From JAJYIV01 sp964616135 (GTDB taxonomy: Bacteria > Patescibacteriota > Patescibacteriia > UBA9934 > GWF2-40-263), in assembly GCA_964616135.1 (NCBI GenBank), contig CAZTTQ010000004.1:1-47975 (forward strand): DNA of 47,975 nucleotides, given 5' to 3'. The translations under genes were made by a program, and so were the position numbers. The notes beneath the pieces were generated by a model that was not told where the DNA came from, did not search any database, and saw only the letters and a program-made list of their open reading frames with translations. Below, in pieces: positions 25,393-32,030 of the stretch (positions within the stretch are counted from its first letter, which is position 1; each line of letters opens with the position of its first letter).

Positions 25393-25818
25393 ATGGACCA
25401 ATTTACCGTCCCCCAATTTATTGATTCGGAGGACAAGATCCTGGGGCCGATCACGGCGCGCCAGTTCATCATCATGCTGGTCGTGATGATGGTGGACGCG
25501 CTGTTGTTCAAACTGGCGCCGTTCGTCTGGTTCCTCGTCTTCGGCGTGCCGCTGTTTGCCTTTGGTGTCGTGGTCGCCTTCGTACCGGTCAACGGCCAGC
25601 CGTTCCATTTCTTCCTGCTCAATATCATTCAGACATTCCGCCGCCCCGGCCTGCGTGTGTGGGATAAAAATCTGACGGACGCGGAATTGCGCGCATACCT
25701 GGCCAAGCCGCCGGAGGCGCCTCCCGCCCCTCAAACGCGTAAGGGCCCACTGGACCGTTCGCGTCTGCAGGAACTCACTCTCTTGGTGAATACGGGCGGC
25801 ATGTATAAGCCGGAATAA
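25393..25818 (+). CDS. PrgI-family membrane protein (VirB3-like)
   Basis: The 141-residue protein has the PrgI family layout. The N-terminal QFTVPQFIDSEDKILGPIT strand is followed by two adjacent transmembrane helices (ARQFIIMLVVMMVDALLF and VWFLVFGVPLFAFGVVVAFV). Next comes the short conserved PVNGQPFHFFLLN segment and a soluble tail. In Gram-positive and candidate-phylum secretion clusters PrgI occupies the place of VirB3 and partners the VirB4 ATPase, whose gene lies 0.7 kb downstream. Stop and start of the next gene are eight bases apart. Confidence 0.85.
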   Translation: MDQFTVPQFIDSEDKILGPITARQFIIMLVVMMVDALLFKLAPFVWFLVFGVPLFAFGVVVAFVPVNGQPFHFFLLNIIQTFRRPGLRVWDKNLTDAELRAYLAKPPEAPPAPQTRKGPLDRSRLQELTLLVNTGGMYKPE

Positions 25819-25826
25819 GCACCGCT

Positions 25827-26507
25827 ATGCAATCCAAAACCCTTGCGAAGCCCAAACCCGGACCCGCCACGCAGCGGTTTTTGGACGTTGCGGAAATCCG
25901 CGACGACATGGCGATCCTTAACGATGGCACCGTGCGCGCCGTGTTGTTGGTGTCCAGCATTAATTTCGCCCTGAAGTCCGTGGATGAACAGGAGGCTATC
26001 ATCCAGTCGTACATGACCTTTCTGAACTCTCTGGAGTTTCCAGTGCAGATCGTCATCCAGTCCCGCCGCATGAACGTGGACGCGTACATGCAGCAGCTCA
26101 TTGACCAGCAACGCGTCACGGAAAATGAACTGTTGCGCGCCCAAATCTCGGATTACCGCGCCTTCGTCGGGGAATTGGTGGAATTGGGCGAAATCATGCA
26201 GAAGCGCTTTTACGTGGTGGTGCCATACGACCCCGTGACGAATCGCCGTAAGGGATTCTTCGACCGGTTCCAGGAGGCGTTGTCCCCGACCGCCGCGGCC
26301 AAACTCAACGCCAAACAGCTGGCGGACCGCCGGGAGCAGCTGTCCCGCCGCGTGGAAATCACGGCCGGCCAATTGGCCAGTATGAGCCTGCAGGCCGTGC
26401 GGTTAGATACCCAGGGGCTCATCGAACTTTATTACAACTCCTACAACCCGGACGTGGCGGATGAAGAACGCCTGGGGGACATAGGGAAGATCGGCGTGGA
26501 TCTCTAA
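25827..26507 (+). CDS. TraC/VirB4 N-terminal-domain-like protein
   Basis: The 226-residue soluble protein resembles the TraC-like N-terminal domain of conjugation ATPases: LDVAEIRDDMAILNDGTVRAV, then VDEQEAIIQSYMTFLNSLEFPVQIVIQSR. It has no P-loop. The full VirB4 that follows has its own N-terminal domain, so this is an extra stand-alone module rather than a piece broken off by a frameshift. Each gene has its own stop and start, five bases apart. It probably binds the ATPase or the membrane channel at the inner face of the membrane. Confidence 0.8.
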   Translation: MQSKTLAKPKPGPATQRFLDVAEIRDDMAILNDGTVRAVLLVSSINFALKSVDEQEAIIQSYMTFLNSLEFPVQIVIQSRRMNVDAYMQQLIDQQRVTENELLRAQISDYRAFVGELVELGEIMQKRFYVVVPYDPVTNRRKGFFDRFQEALSPTAAAKLNAKQLADRREQLSRRVEITAGQLASMSLQAVRLDTQGLIELYYNSYNPDVADEERLGDIGKIGVDL

Positions 26508-26512
26508 AGGGT

Positions 26513-28615
26513 ATGGCCATCGACATCTCGCAACTGAACCGCGCCGCCCCACCCCCACCACCGCAGGCCCCACGCGCCCTGAAACCGGAAGAAGTCCGGC
26601 AAACCCAGGAGCGCATCGCGCTTGAGGAAGAGCGGATGTACCGCAAGGGCGTCGTCACGGTCCGGGATCTCATCGCCCCGGCGTCGTTTGAGGTCACGCC
26701 GAAATTGTTGAAATTGTCCGGCGTTTGCGTGCGCACCCTGTTTATCGTGGCGTATCCGCGCCACATCGGTTTGGGCTGGGCCGCCCCGCTCATCAACTAC
26801 AACAAGACGGTGGACGTCGCGATGTTCTTCTACCCCATCAAACCGGAGGTCATCTTGAAGCAGCTCCAGCAGCGCGTGGGTATCTTTGAGGCGGGCATTT
26901 ACGCGGACGCGGAAAAAGGCGCCCCCCGTGATCCGATTAAGGAAACCGCCCTGCGCGACATTGAAGCCCTGCGCGACGCCCTCACCCAGGGCATCGAGCA
27001 TTTCTTCCAGTTCGCGTTCTACATCACGCTCTACGCCAAGAATGAGGAAGAACTGGACAAGCGCACGCAGGAGGTGGAAAGCATGTTCGGATCCAAGCTC
27101 ATCTACACCAAGGCGGGCTACTATCAGGCGGAGCAGGGGTTCAACTCCACCCTGCCGGTCGGCAATGACGAACTGATGATCACGTATAACATGAACACGT
27201 CGCCCATTGCGGCGTCGTTCCCGTTCATCAGCTCGGACCTGACGTCCGACAACGGCATTTTGTACGGCGTGAACCGCCACAACAACTCGCTGATCCTGTT
27301 TGACCGCTTCAGTTTGCAAAACGCGAACGCGGTCGTGTTCGCCACCTCCGGCGCCGGCAAATCGTACGCCGTGAAGCTGGAGATTTTGCGTTCGCTCATG
27401 ATGGGCGTGGACGTGATCGCCATCGACCCGGAAATGGAATACAAGCACCTGTCCGACGCGGTCGGCGGCACCTACATCAACGTGTCCCTGGCGTCCGAGG
27501 CCAAGGTGAATCCGTTTGATTTGCCGCGCGCCATCGGGGAGGGGACCAAGGTGGACGACATCATCCGCTCCGCGGTCATCACGCTGAAAGGCCTGCTGCG
27601 CATCATGATCGGCACGCCCATCGGCGAGTCCGGCAAGGTCGGTTTTACCCCGGAGGAAGACTCCGTCTTGGATCGCGCCCTCATTGAAAGCTACGCCAAA
27701 AAGGACATCACGCCGGACACGGTGGACTTGGCCACGGTCGAACCGCCGGTCCTGCAGGACCTGCAGGACGTGCTGGAAGGCATGGAAGGCGCGGAACCGC
27801 TCGTCGCCCGTTTGCGCAAGTACACGGAGGGCACCTTCGGCGGCCTGCTCAACTCCCCGACCACGGTGGAAATGAACAACCAGTTGGTCATTTTCTCCGT
27901 GCGCGACCTGGAAGACGAACTGCGCCCGATCGGCATCTACTCCATCGTCAACTACATCTGGAACGTCGTGCGCTCCACGCGCAAAAAGCGCATTTTGGTG
28001 ATCGACGAAGCGTGGTGGCTCATGCAGAACGAGGACTCGGCGAAATTCATCTTCGCCCTGGTGAAACGCTGCCGCAAGTACTTCATGGGCGTGACCACCA
28101 TCACCCAGGACGTGAACGACTTCCTGCGCTCGCCGTACGGCCAGGCCATCGTAACCAACTCGTCCATCCAGTTGTTGTTGAAGCAATCCTCGGCCTCCGT
28201 CGACCTGATCCAAAAAACGTTCAACCTGACGGACGGGGAAAAATTCCTCCTGCTGGAAAGCGGGGTGGGGGAAGGCATCTTCTTCGCGGGCCCGAAGCAC
28301 GCGGCCATCAAGATCGTCGCGTCGTACACGGAAGACCAGCTGGTCACCACCAACCCGCAGCAATTGTTGGACCGCGAACGCAAGGCAAAGGAAAGAGAGC
28401 TGGACGAACAGGAAGCAAAGGAAAAAGCGGCCGTGAAAAAGCCGTTGGTCGCCCCGGCTCCGGAAATCGCAAAGGCGGAACCGACACCCGCCGACGACGC
28501 AATGGACATGGAAAAAGATGCGGCGGAAGCCATGGAATCTTTGCAAAACCAGCAGGCCCAAGCAGATGCCGCCGCCGCGCTTCTTGCCGCCGAAAGCAAA
28601 AAGCTTAAAAGCTAG
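26513..28615 (+). CDS. virB4: VirB4-type secretion ATPase
   Basis: The 700-residue ATPase powers type IV secretion or pilus assembly. The N-terminal ~260 residues match the VirB4/TrbE N domain. The Walker A motif ATSGAGKS is near residue 280 and the Walker B RILVIDEAWWLM near 493. Between them lies DVIAIDPEMEYKHLSDAVGG, typical of the family, and TTITQDVNDFLRSPYGQAI follows. After ~620 the sequence turns into a low-complexity Ala/Lys/Glu tail. ATG 26513 lies five bases after the preceding stop. A short run of GCT-containing near-repeats (28600-28630) separates it from the VirB8-like gene. Confidence 0.93.
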   Translation: MAIDISQLNRAAPPPPPQAPRALKPEEVRQTQERIALEEERMYRKGVVTVRDLIAPASFEVTPKLLKLSGVCVRTLFIVAYPRHIGLGWAAPLINYNKTVDVAMFFYPIKPEVILKQLQQRVGIFEAGIYADAEKGAPRDPIKETALRDIEALRDALTQGIEHFFQFAFYITLYAKNEEELDKRTQEVESMFGSKLIYTKAGYYQAEQGFNSTLPVGNDELMITYNMNTSPIAASFPFISSDLTSDNGILYGVNRHNNSLILFDRFSLQNANAVVFATSGAGKSYAVKLEILRSLMMGVDVIAIDPEMEYKHLSDAVGGTYINVSLASEAKVNPFDLPRAIGEGTKVDDIIRSAVITLKGLLRIMIGTPIGESGKVGFTPEEDSVLDRALIESYAKKDITPDTVDLATVEPPVLQDLQDVLEGMEGAEPLVARLRKYTEGTFGGLLNSPTTVEMNNQLVIFSVRDLEDELRPIGIYSIVNYIWNVVRSTRKKRILVIDEAWWLMQNEDSAKFIFALVKRCRKYFMGVTTITQDVNDFLRSPYGQAIVTNSSIQLLLKQSSASVDLIQKTFNLTDGEKFLLLESGVGEGIFFAGPKHAAIKIVASYTEDQLVTTNPQQLLDRERKAKERELDEQEAKEKAAVKKPLVAPAPEIAKAEPTPADDAMDMEKDAAEAMESLQNQQAQADAAAALLAAESKKLKS

Positions 28616-28640
28616 AGGCTAGCAGCTAACCGTTCCCCTT

Positions 28641-29198
28641 ATGGACGCCCGTCTCCGTAAACCGATTCTGATCACGGTCCTTATCCTGTTCATTCTCCTG
28701 GCGGCCGTGCTCTTGGCATTGTTCTTGAGGCCAAAGGCATCGTCCACGCCCGCGCCGCAGGAACAGGCCGTACAACCTGCCCAGCCGCCGGAGCCGACCT
28801 TGTCGGAGCGACAGGAACAAGAAAGTCGCGCGTCTTCCGCGACCCTGCAAGCGCAGGCGAAGTTATTTGCGGAGCGCTACGGCAGTTTTTCCACGGAAGC
28901 GAACTACCAAAACCTGAAGGATCTGATGCCAGTCATGACGGACGCGTTCGCCGCCCAGACGGCGGCCAACATTAAGAACATGCCTGTCGCGACGGAGTAT
29001 TACGGCGTCACCACACGTGTGGTTGCCGTAAAGACGGACGCATTGGATGAAGCGGCCGGAACCGCGACCCTAACGCTCGGCACGCAGCGCCAAGAAACCA
29101 AAGGGACGGCCGCCGCGACGGTGAAGTACCAGAATCTCGTGCTTATGTTCAAACAAGTCGGCACGGAATGGAAAATCTCCTCCGCCGTTTGGCAGTAG
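28641..29198 (+). CDS. VirB8-like / NTF2-fold single-pass membrane protein
   Basis: The 185-residue protein has a short cytoplasmic N terminus, one transmembrane helix (ILITVLILFILLAAVLLALFL) and a Pro/Gln-rich linker. An extracytoplasmic ~110-residue domain begins with FAERYGSFSTEANYQNLKDL and ends in strands with WKISSAVWQ. This layout matches the NTF2-like fold of VirB8 and related assembly factors. Sequence identity to classical VirB8 cannot be judged by eye, so this is a structural inference supported by position. The comF start codon lies 31 bases inside its end. Confidence 0.6.
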   Translation: MDARLRKPILITVLILFILLAAVLLALFLRPKASSTPAPQEQAVQPAQPPEPTLSERQEQESRASSATLQAQAKLFAERYGSFSTEANYQNLKDLMPVMTDAFAAQTAANIKNMPVATEYYGVTTRVVAVKTDALDEAAGTATLTLGTQRQETKGTAAATVKYQNLVLMFKQVGTEWKISSAVWQ

Positions 29199-29848
29199 TT
29201 CCGCGCATCTTGTTGGATGGCCTGTTCCCACGCCGCTGTGTCGCATGCGGCAGGGAAGGGACCGTCTGGTGCGCTGAGTGCGCCGCGTCGTTTGTCGCGC
29301 CGCCGCCGGAGCCGTTCGTCCCCCAAGAAGGCAGTGCGCTCGATGGCGCTACGGCCTTCTTTTCGTACGCGAACCCGTCCGTACGCCAGATCCTCACGGG
29401 GTGGAAATACATTGGGGATGAAGCGTACGCGGAAGTGATCCGCGGCTGGATCCACCCGCGGACCGGGGAGATTCCTCTCTCTGCAAGAGGGGGCCAAGGA
29501 GGAGTCGCGGTCATCTCCGTTCCACTCCATCGCCGCCGGGAAAATGCCCGTGGGTATAACCAAGCGGACGTCGTTGCGGAAACCGTGGCGACCGCCTTGG
29601 GCATTCCGGTCCTACGCCCGCTTATCCGCGCCCGCCACACGCCGCCCCGTGCCCGCGTGGAACACGCCAAACGCGGGCTGCATGACCTGCAGGGCGTGTT
29701 CCAAGCCGCAGGAAGCGTTCCTGCCCGCGTCTTGCTTGCGGACGATGTGCTGACCACCGGAGCGACCTTGGAAGCGGCGGCGGAGGCGCTAAAGGCTGCC
29801 GGGGCTGTTTCGGTGTGGGCGGTGGTTGTGGCACGGGGTGGAGATTGA
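29168..29848 (+). CDS. comF: ComF-family phosphoribosyltransferase-like protein
   Basis: The 226-residue protein starts with a four-cysteine zinc finger (RRCVACG and WCAEC). It continues with the family motif RRRENARGYNQ and ends with a PRPP-binding loop VLLADDVLTTGAT. ComF proteins are needed for natural DNA uptake in several bacteria, probably acting on single-stranded DNA in the cytoplasm. It overlaps the VirB8-like gene by 31 bases, so it is the last gene of the secretion operon and suggests that the machine could take up DNA. Confidence 0.9.
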   Translation: MENLLRRLAVVPRILLDGLFPRRCVACGREGTVWCAECAASFVAPPPEPFVPQEGSALDGATAFFSYANPSVRQILTGWKYIGDEAYAEVIRGWIHPRTGEIPLSARGGQGGVAVISVPLHRRRENARGYNQADVVAETVATALGIPVLRPLIRARHTPPRARVEHAKRGLHDLQGVFQAAGSVPARVLLADDVLTTGATLEAAAEALKAAGAVSVWAVVVARGGD

Positions 29849-29855
29849 ACAAACA

Positions 29856-29882
29856 AAAACACCCGGGAGACCGGGTCTTTTT
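29856..29882 (+). terminator. Intrinsic terminator of the secretion operon
   Basis: ACCCGG (29861-29866) and CCGGGT (29871-29876) with a GAGA loop are flanked by an A5 run and followed by CTTTTTT. It ends at the 3' side of the convergent tRNA-Ser gene. Confidence 0.85.
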
Positions 29883-29973
29883 GGCGGAGAGAGTGGGATT
29901 CGAACCCACGCGGGACTTTTGATCCCCTAGGAGATTAGCAATCTCCCCCCTTCAGCCACTTGGGTACCTCTCC
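29882..29973 (-). tRNA. tRNA-Ser (anticodon GCT)
   Basis: On the minus strand the acceptor GGAGAGG pairs with TCTCTCC. The anticodon stem-loop is GGAGA-TTGCTAA-TCTCC with anticodon GCT (AGC/AGU codons). A long variable arm and a TTCGAAT T-loop with GTGGG/CCCAC stem complete it. CCA is encoded (29884-29882). The long variable arm confirms serine identity. Confidence 0.95.
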
Positions 29974-30041
29974 GTGGGTGAAGCACGGGCAGCTTAGGGG
30001 AAAAAGGGGAATTGGGCAAGACAGATGAGGGAGCGCACATC

Positions 30042-30050
30042 TGGTATACT
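30042..30050 (+). promoter_or_regulatory. Extended -10 promoter of the HNH gene (TGgTATACT)
   Basis: TG, one base, then TATACT at 30045-30050. The box ends six bases before GTG 30057, so transcription would begin at or next to the start codon (leaderless mRNA). No -35 box is apparent. Confidence 0.55.
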
Positions 30051-30056
30051 GGACGA

Positions 30057-30536
30057 GTGGGCGAACCATACACAAGAAAACCGAACGTCTTTTGTCAGGT
30101 GTGTCAAAAACCAGTTTACAGAAGACCTGTACAGATTCGCCAAAACGGGAGTCGTGTTTTTTGCAGCATGAAATGCTACGGAATTTCCAACAGGAAAGAA
30201 ATTCCCTGCATCGTGTGTAAAAAACCAATCCTCTCGGGGCTCAATAGAAAGACATGCGGCCGTGCGTGTGCGAATAAGTCGCGAATCGGGATCTCCTATG
30301 TGGGACGTCCAGTGAAAGATAAGGTCGCTACGACTCGTGCGCTCAAAGCCCGCTTATGTGCTGTACGTGGGAAACAGTGTGAGCGATGCGGATATAACAT
30401 TCATACAATACTTCAAGTTCATCATAAAGACAGGGATAGAACGAACAATGAGTTAGATAATCTTGAATTAATTTGCCCAAACTGCCATTGTGAGGAGCAC
30501 TATCTGGAAAAAGAAGGCCGGATAGAGAAAAAATAG
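30057..30536 (+). CDS. HNH-family endonuclease-like protein with zinc-finger cysteines
   Basis: The ~159-residue protein has three Cys pairs in its N-terminal half (CQVCQKP, FCSMKCYG, CIVCKKP). The C-terminal HNH nuclease core has CERCGYN, then VHHKDRDRTNNELDNLELIC and PNCHCEEHY. The His-His, Asn and His residues of the ββα-metal fold are all present. Relatives include homing-type and phage nucleases. Base composition is visibly more A/T-rich than in all neighbours. It lies between two tRNA-Ser genes, and its stop codon is only two bases before the second. These features suggest acquisition by transfer. GTG 30057 is chosen because of the promoter; the frame is open to 30012. Confidence 0.82.
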   Translation: MGEPYTRKPNVFCQVCQKPVYRRPVQIRQNGSRVFCSMKCYGISNRKEIPCIVCKKPILSGLNRKTCGRACANKSRIGISYVGRPVKDKVATTRALKARLCAVRGKQCERCGYNIHTILQVHHKDRDRTNNELDNLELICPNCHCEEHYLEKEGRIEKK

Positions 30537-30538
30537 AT

Positions 30539-30624
30539 GGAGGGGTCGGATAATGGCTATTCCACCGGTTTTGAAAACCGGCATCCTTCGGGATTTGTGG
30601 GTTCGAGTCCCACCCCCTCCGCCA
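30539..30624 (+). tRNA. tRNA-Ser (anticodon TGA)
   Basis: The acceptor GGAGGGG pairs with CCCCTCC. The anticodon stem ACCGG-T/A-CCGGC region carries the loop TTTGAAA with anticodon TGA (UCN codons). A variable arm (CATCCTTCGGGATTTG) and the T arm GTGGG-TTCGAGT-CCCAC follow. The discriminator G is followed by an encoded CCA (30622-30624). It probably shares a transcript with the HNH gene. Confidence 0.95.
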
Positions 30625-30640
30625 GAGATTTTGTTTTCCC

Positions 30641-30668
30641 ATCCGCCGCGTGGCGGATTTTGTATTTT
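30641..30668 (+). terminator. Intrinsic terminator after tRNA-Ser
   Basis: ATCCGCC (30641-30647) pairs with GGCGGAT (30652-30658) around a GCGT loop and is followed by TTTTGTATTTT. Confidence 0.85.
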
Positions 30669-30672
30669 GCTG

Positions 30673-30681
30673 TGTTACACT
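30673..30681 (+). promoter_or_regulatory. Extended -10 promoter of the rhodanese gene (TGtTACACT)
   Basis: TG at 30673-30674, one base, then TACACT at 30676-30681, ending 14 bases before ATG 30696. The leader would be about seven bases. No clear -35 box. Confidence 0.45.
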
Positions 30682-30695
30682 GGGGTTAAATCCCT

Positions 30696-32030
30696 ATGTT
30701 TCCGTTTGTACTCGCAGCCATTGTGCTCCTTGTGGCTCCGCGGAGCGCCCATGCTATCCCTCCCCCGGACTTTCTTTTTTCCGTAGGCGCCCAGGCGGGC
30801 CAGATGGCGTCCTTGTTGGCCATTTTGTTTTCCGCACTCGCGGCCTTTTTGGGGAATTTGATCCGCCCCTTTCTCCCAAAGGGGTCCGCGCGTATTGGGA
30901 TTGTGTGCGGGGCGATTGTCCTGGTTGTAGGCGGTAGTGTTTTCGCCTGGCGCATGTTCTCGGAGCGGCAGCGGACCGTCTCAGAAGAAATTGCCGCGGA
31001 CCTTCAAGCGGAGATTAAGCAGAATGATCCCTTTTCAGAAGCCGCGCAGGAGGCGCCGCAGGATACGTCCGCCCAATATGGATCGGACGCGGCGTTCATT
31101 CGCGCCTATTACGCCCTGTTAGGAGAGCGGAATGTGCGCGCGGCCTATGCACGTTGGAGTAAGACTGTTCCATTTGAGACGTATGCAGGGTGGTACCGGG
31201 ATGTGACGGGGGTGACCGTAGAATCCATCACCCATGTGGATCGGCGCGTGTACGCCGTGCGCGTGTCTTTGGCGGAACAGGAGCAGATCACAAAATACGC
31301 CGCTCTCTTGTCATTGGAAGGGGCGGGGTCGAATCTCCACATTTCTCACAGTGAATCCCGTCCCATTGCAGCCGAATCGGCGGCGGGCGGGTTGCCCTTG
31401 TCCGTCTCCAATACTGCGTTCGCGGCGGTTGCGGACCAGGCGTTCGTCTTGGACGCACGAGAAGACGAGGAATACGATTTGGGCCACTTTTCGGGGAGCA
31501 CGCACATTCGATTTGCGGATTTGATCGCGGGTGCCTGGGTTTCCTTGCCCACGGACCAGGAAGTCTACGTTTTATGCTGGTCGGGAATTCGCGGGGAAGA
31601 AGTGACGTCGTTCCTACGTGAAAAGGGCGTACGCGCCTTTGCGTTAGAAGGCGGCGCGTCCGGGTGGGTTGCGGACGGCGGTGCCTGGGAAGGAGAAATC
31701 GAATTCGTGAAACGATACGGAGATGACCGATACCTGCGCACTGTGCCGACGGCAGAGGTACACGAACGCGTCGCGAAAGGTGCCGTCCTTCTGGATGCAC
31801 GCCGCGGAAAGCTCCTGCCGGGCGCCACGTCGTTATCGGTGTTTTATACACCAAGTCGTGAGTTGGAATTCCAGTTGTCCGGCGTGCCTGCCGGCGTGCC
31901 CGTTATTACGGTGTGTGACGCGTTTGTGAACTGCTTTGACGCCAAAATCTTGGGAATCAAGTTGGAAAAGCACGGCCATGAATTCATTGGGCGGTATGCC
32001 GCGCCGTGGGAATATGCAACGGGGAACTAA
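30696..32030 (+). CDS. Membrane protein with rhodanese domain(s)
   Basis: The 444-residue protein has a signal-like N-terminal helix and two more transmembrane helices (MASLLAILFSALAAFLGNLI and IGIVCGAIVLVVGGSVFAW). A ~130-residue NTF2-like region follows (FIRAYYALLGERNVRAAYAR). A rhodanese domain spans ~240-335, with VLDAREDEEYDLGHFSGS and the active-site loop CWSGIR. A second, degenerate copy follows (AVLLDARRGKLLPGA, then VCDAFVNCFDAK). Rhodaneses transfer sulfur or sense thiols; here the catalytic Cys of the first copy is intact. A sulfur-relay or redox role at the membrane is possible. The gene overlaps the PEP-synthase-like gene by 17 bases. Confidence 0.82.
   Translation: MFPFVLAAIVLLVAPRSAHAIPPPDFLFSVGAQAGQMASLLAILFSALAAFLGNLIRPFLPKGSARIGIVCGAIVLVVGGSVFAWRMFSERQRTVSEEIAADLQAEIKQNDPFSEAAQEAPQDTSAQYGSDAAFIRAYYALLGERNVRAAYARWSKTVPFETYAGWYRDVTGVTVESITHVDRRVYAVRVSLAEQEQITKYAALLSLEGAGSNLHISHSESRPIAAESAAGGLPLSVSNTAFAAVADQAFVLDAREDEEYDLGHFSGSTHIRFADLIAGAWVSLPTDQEVYVLCWSGIRGEEVTSFLREKGVRAFALEGGASGWVADGGAWEGEIEFVKRYGDDRYLRTVPTAEVHERVAKGAVLLDARRGKLLPGATSLSVFYTPSRELEFQLSGVPAGVPVITVCDAFVNCFDAKILGIKLEKHGHEFIGRYAAPWEYATGN

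Noticed and set aside
26504..28561. 685-codon open frame antisense to virB4
   Set aside because: The plus strand encodes an unmistakable VirB4 with Walker motifs; the antisense product is low-complexity Arg/Val/His/Asp sequence.
25827..28615. A single VirB4 gene split by a frameshift
   Set aside because: The 700-residue protein already contains its own N-terminal domain, and each gene has a proper stop and start; stand-alone TraC-N proteins accompany VirB4 in related clusters.
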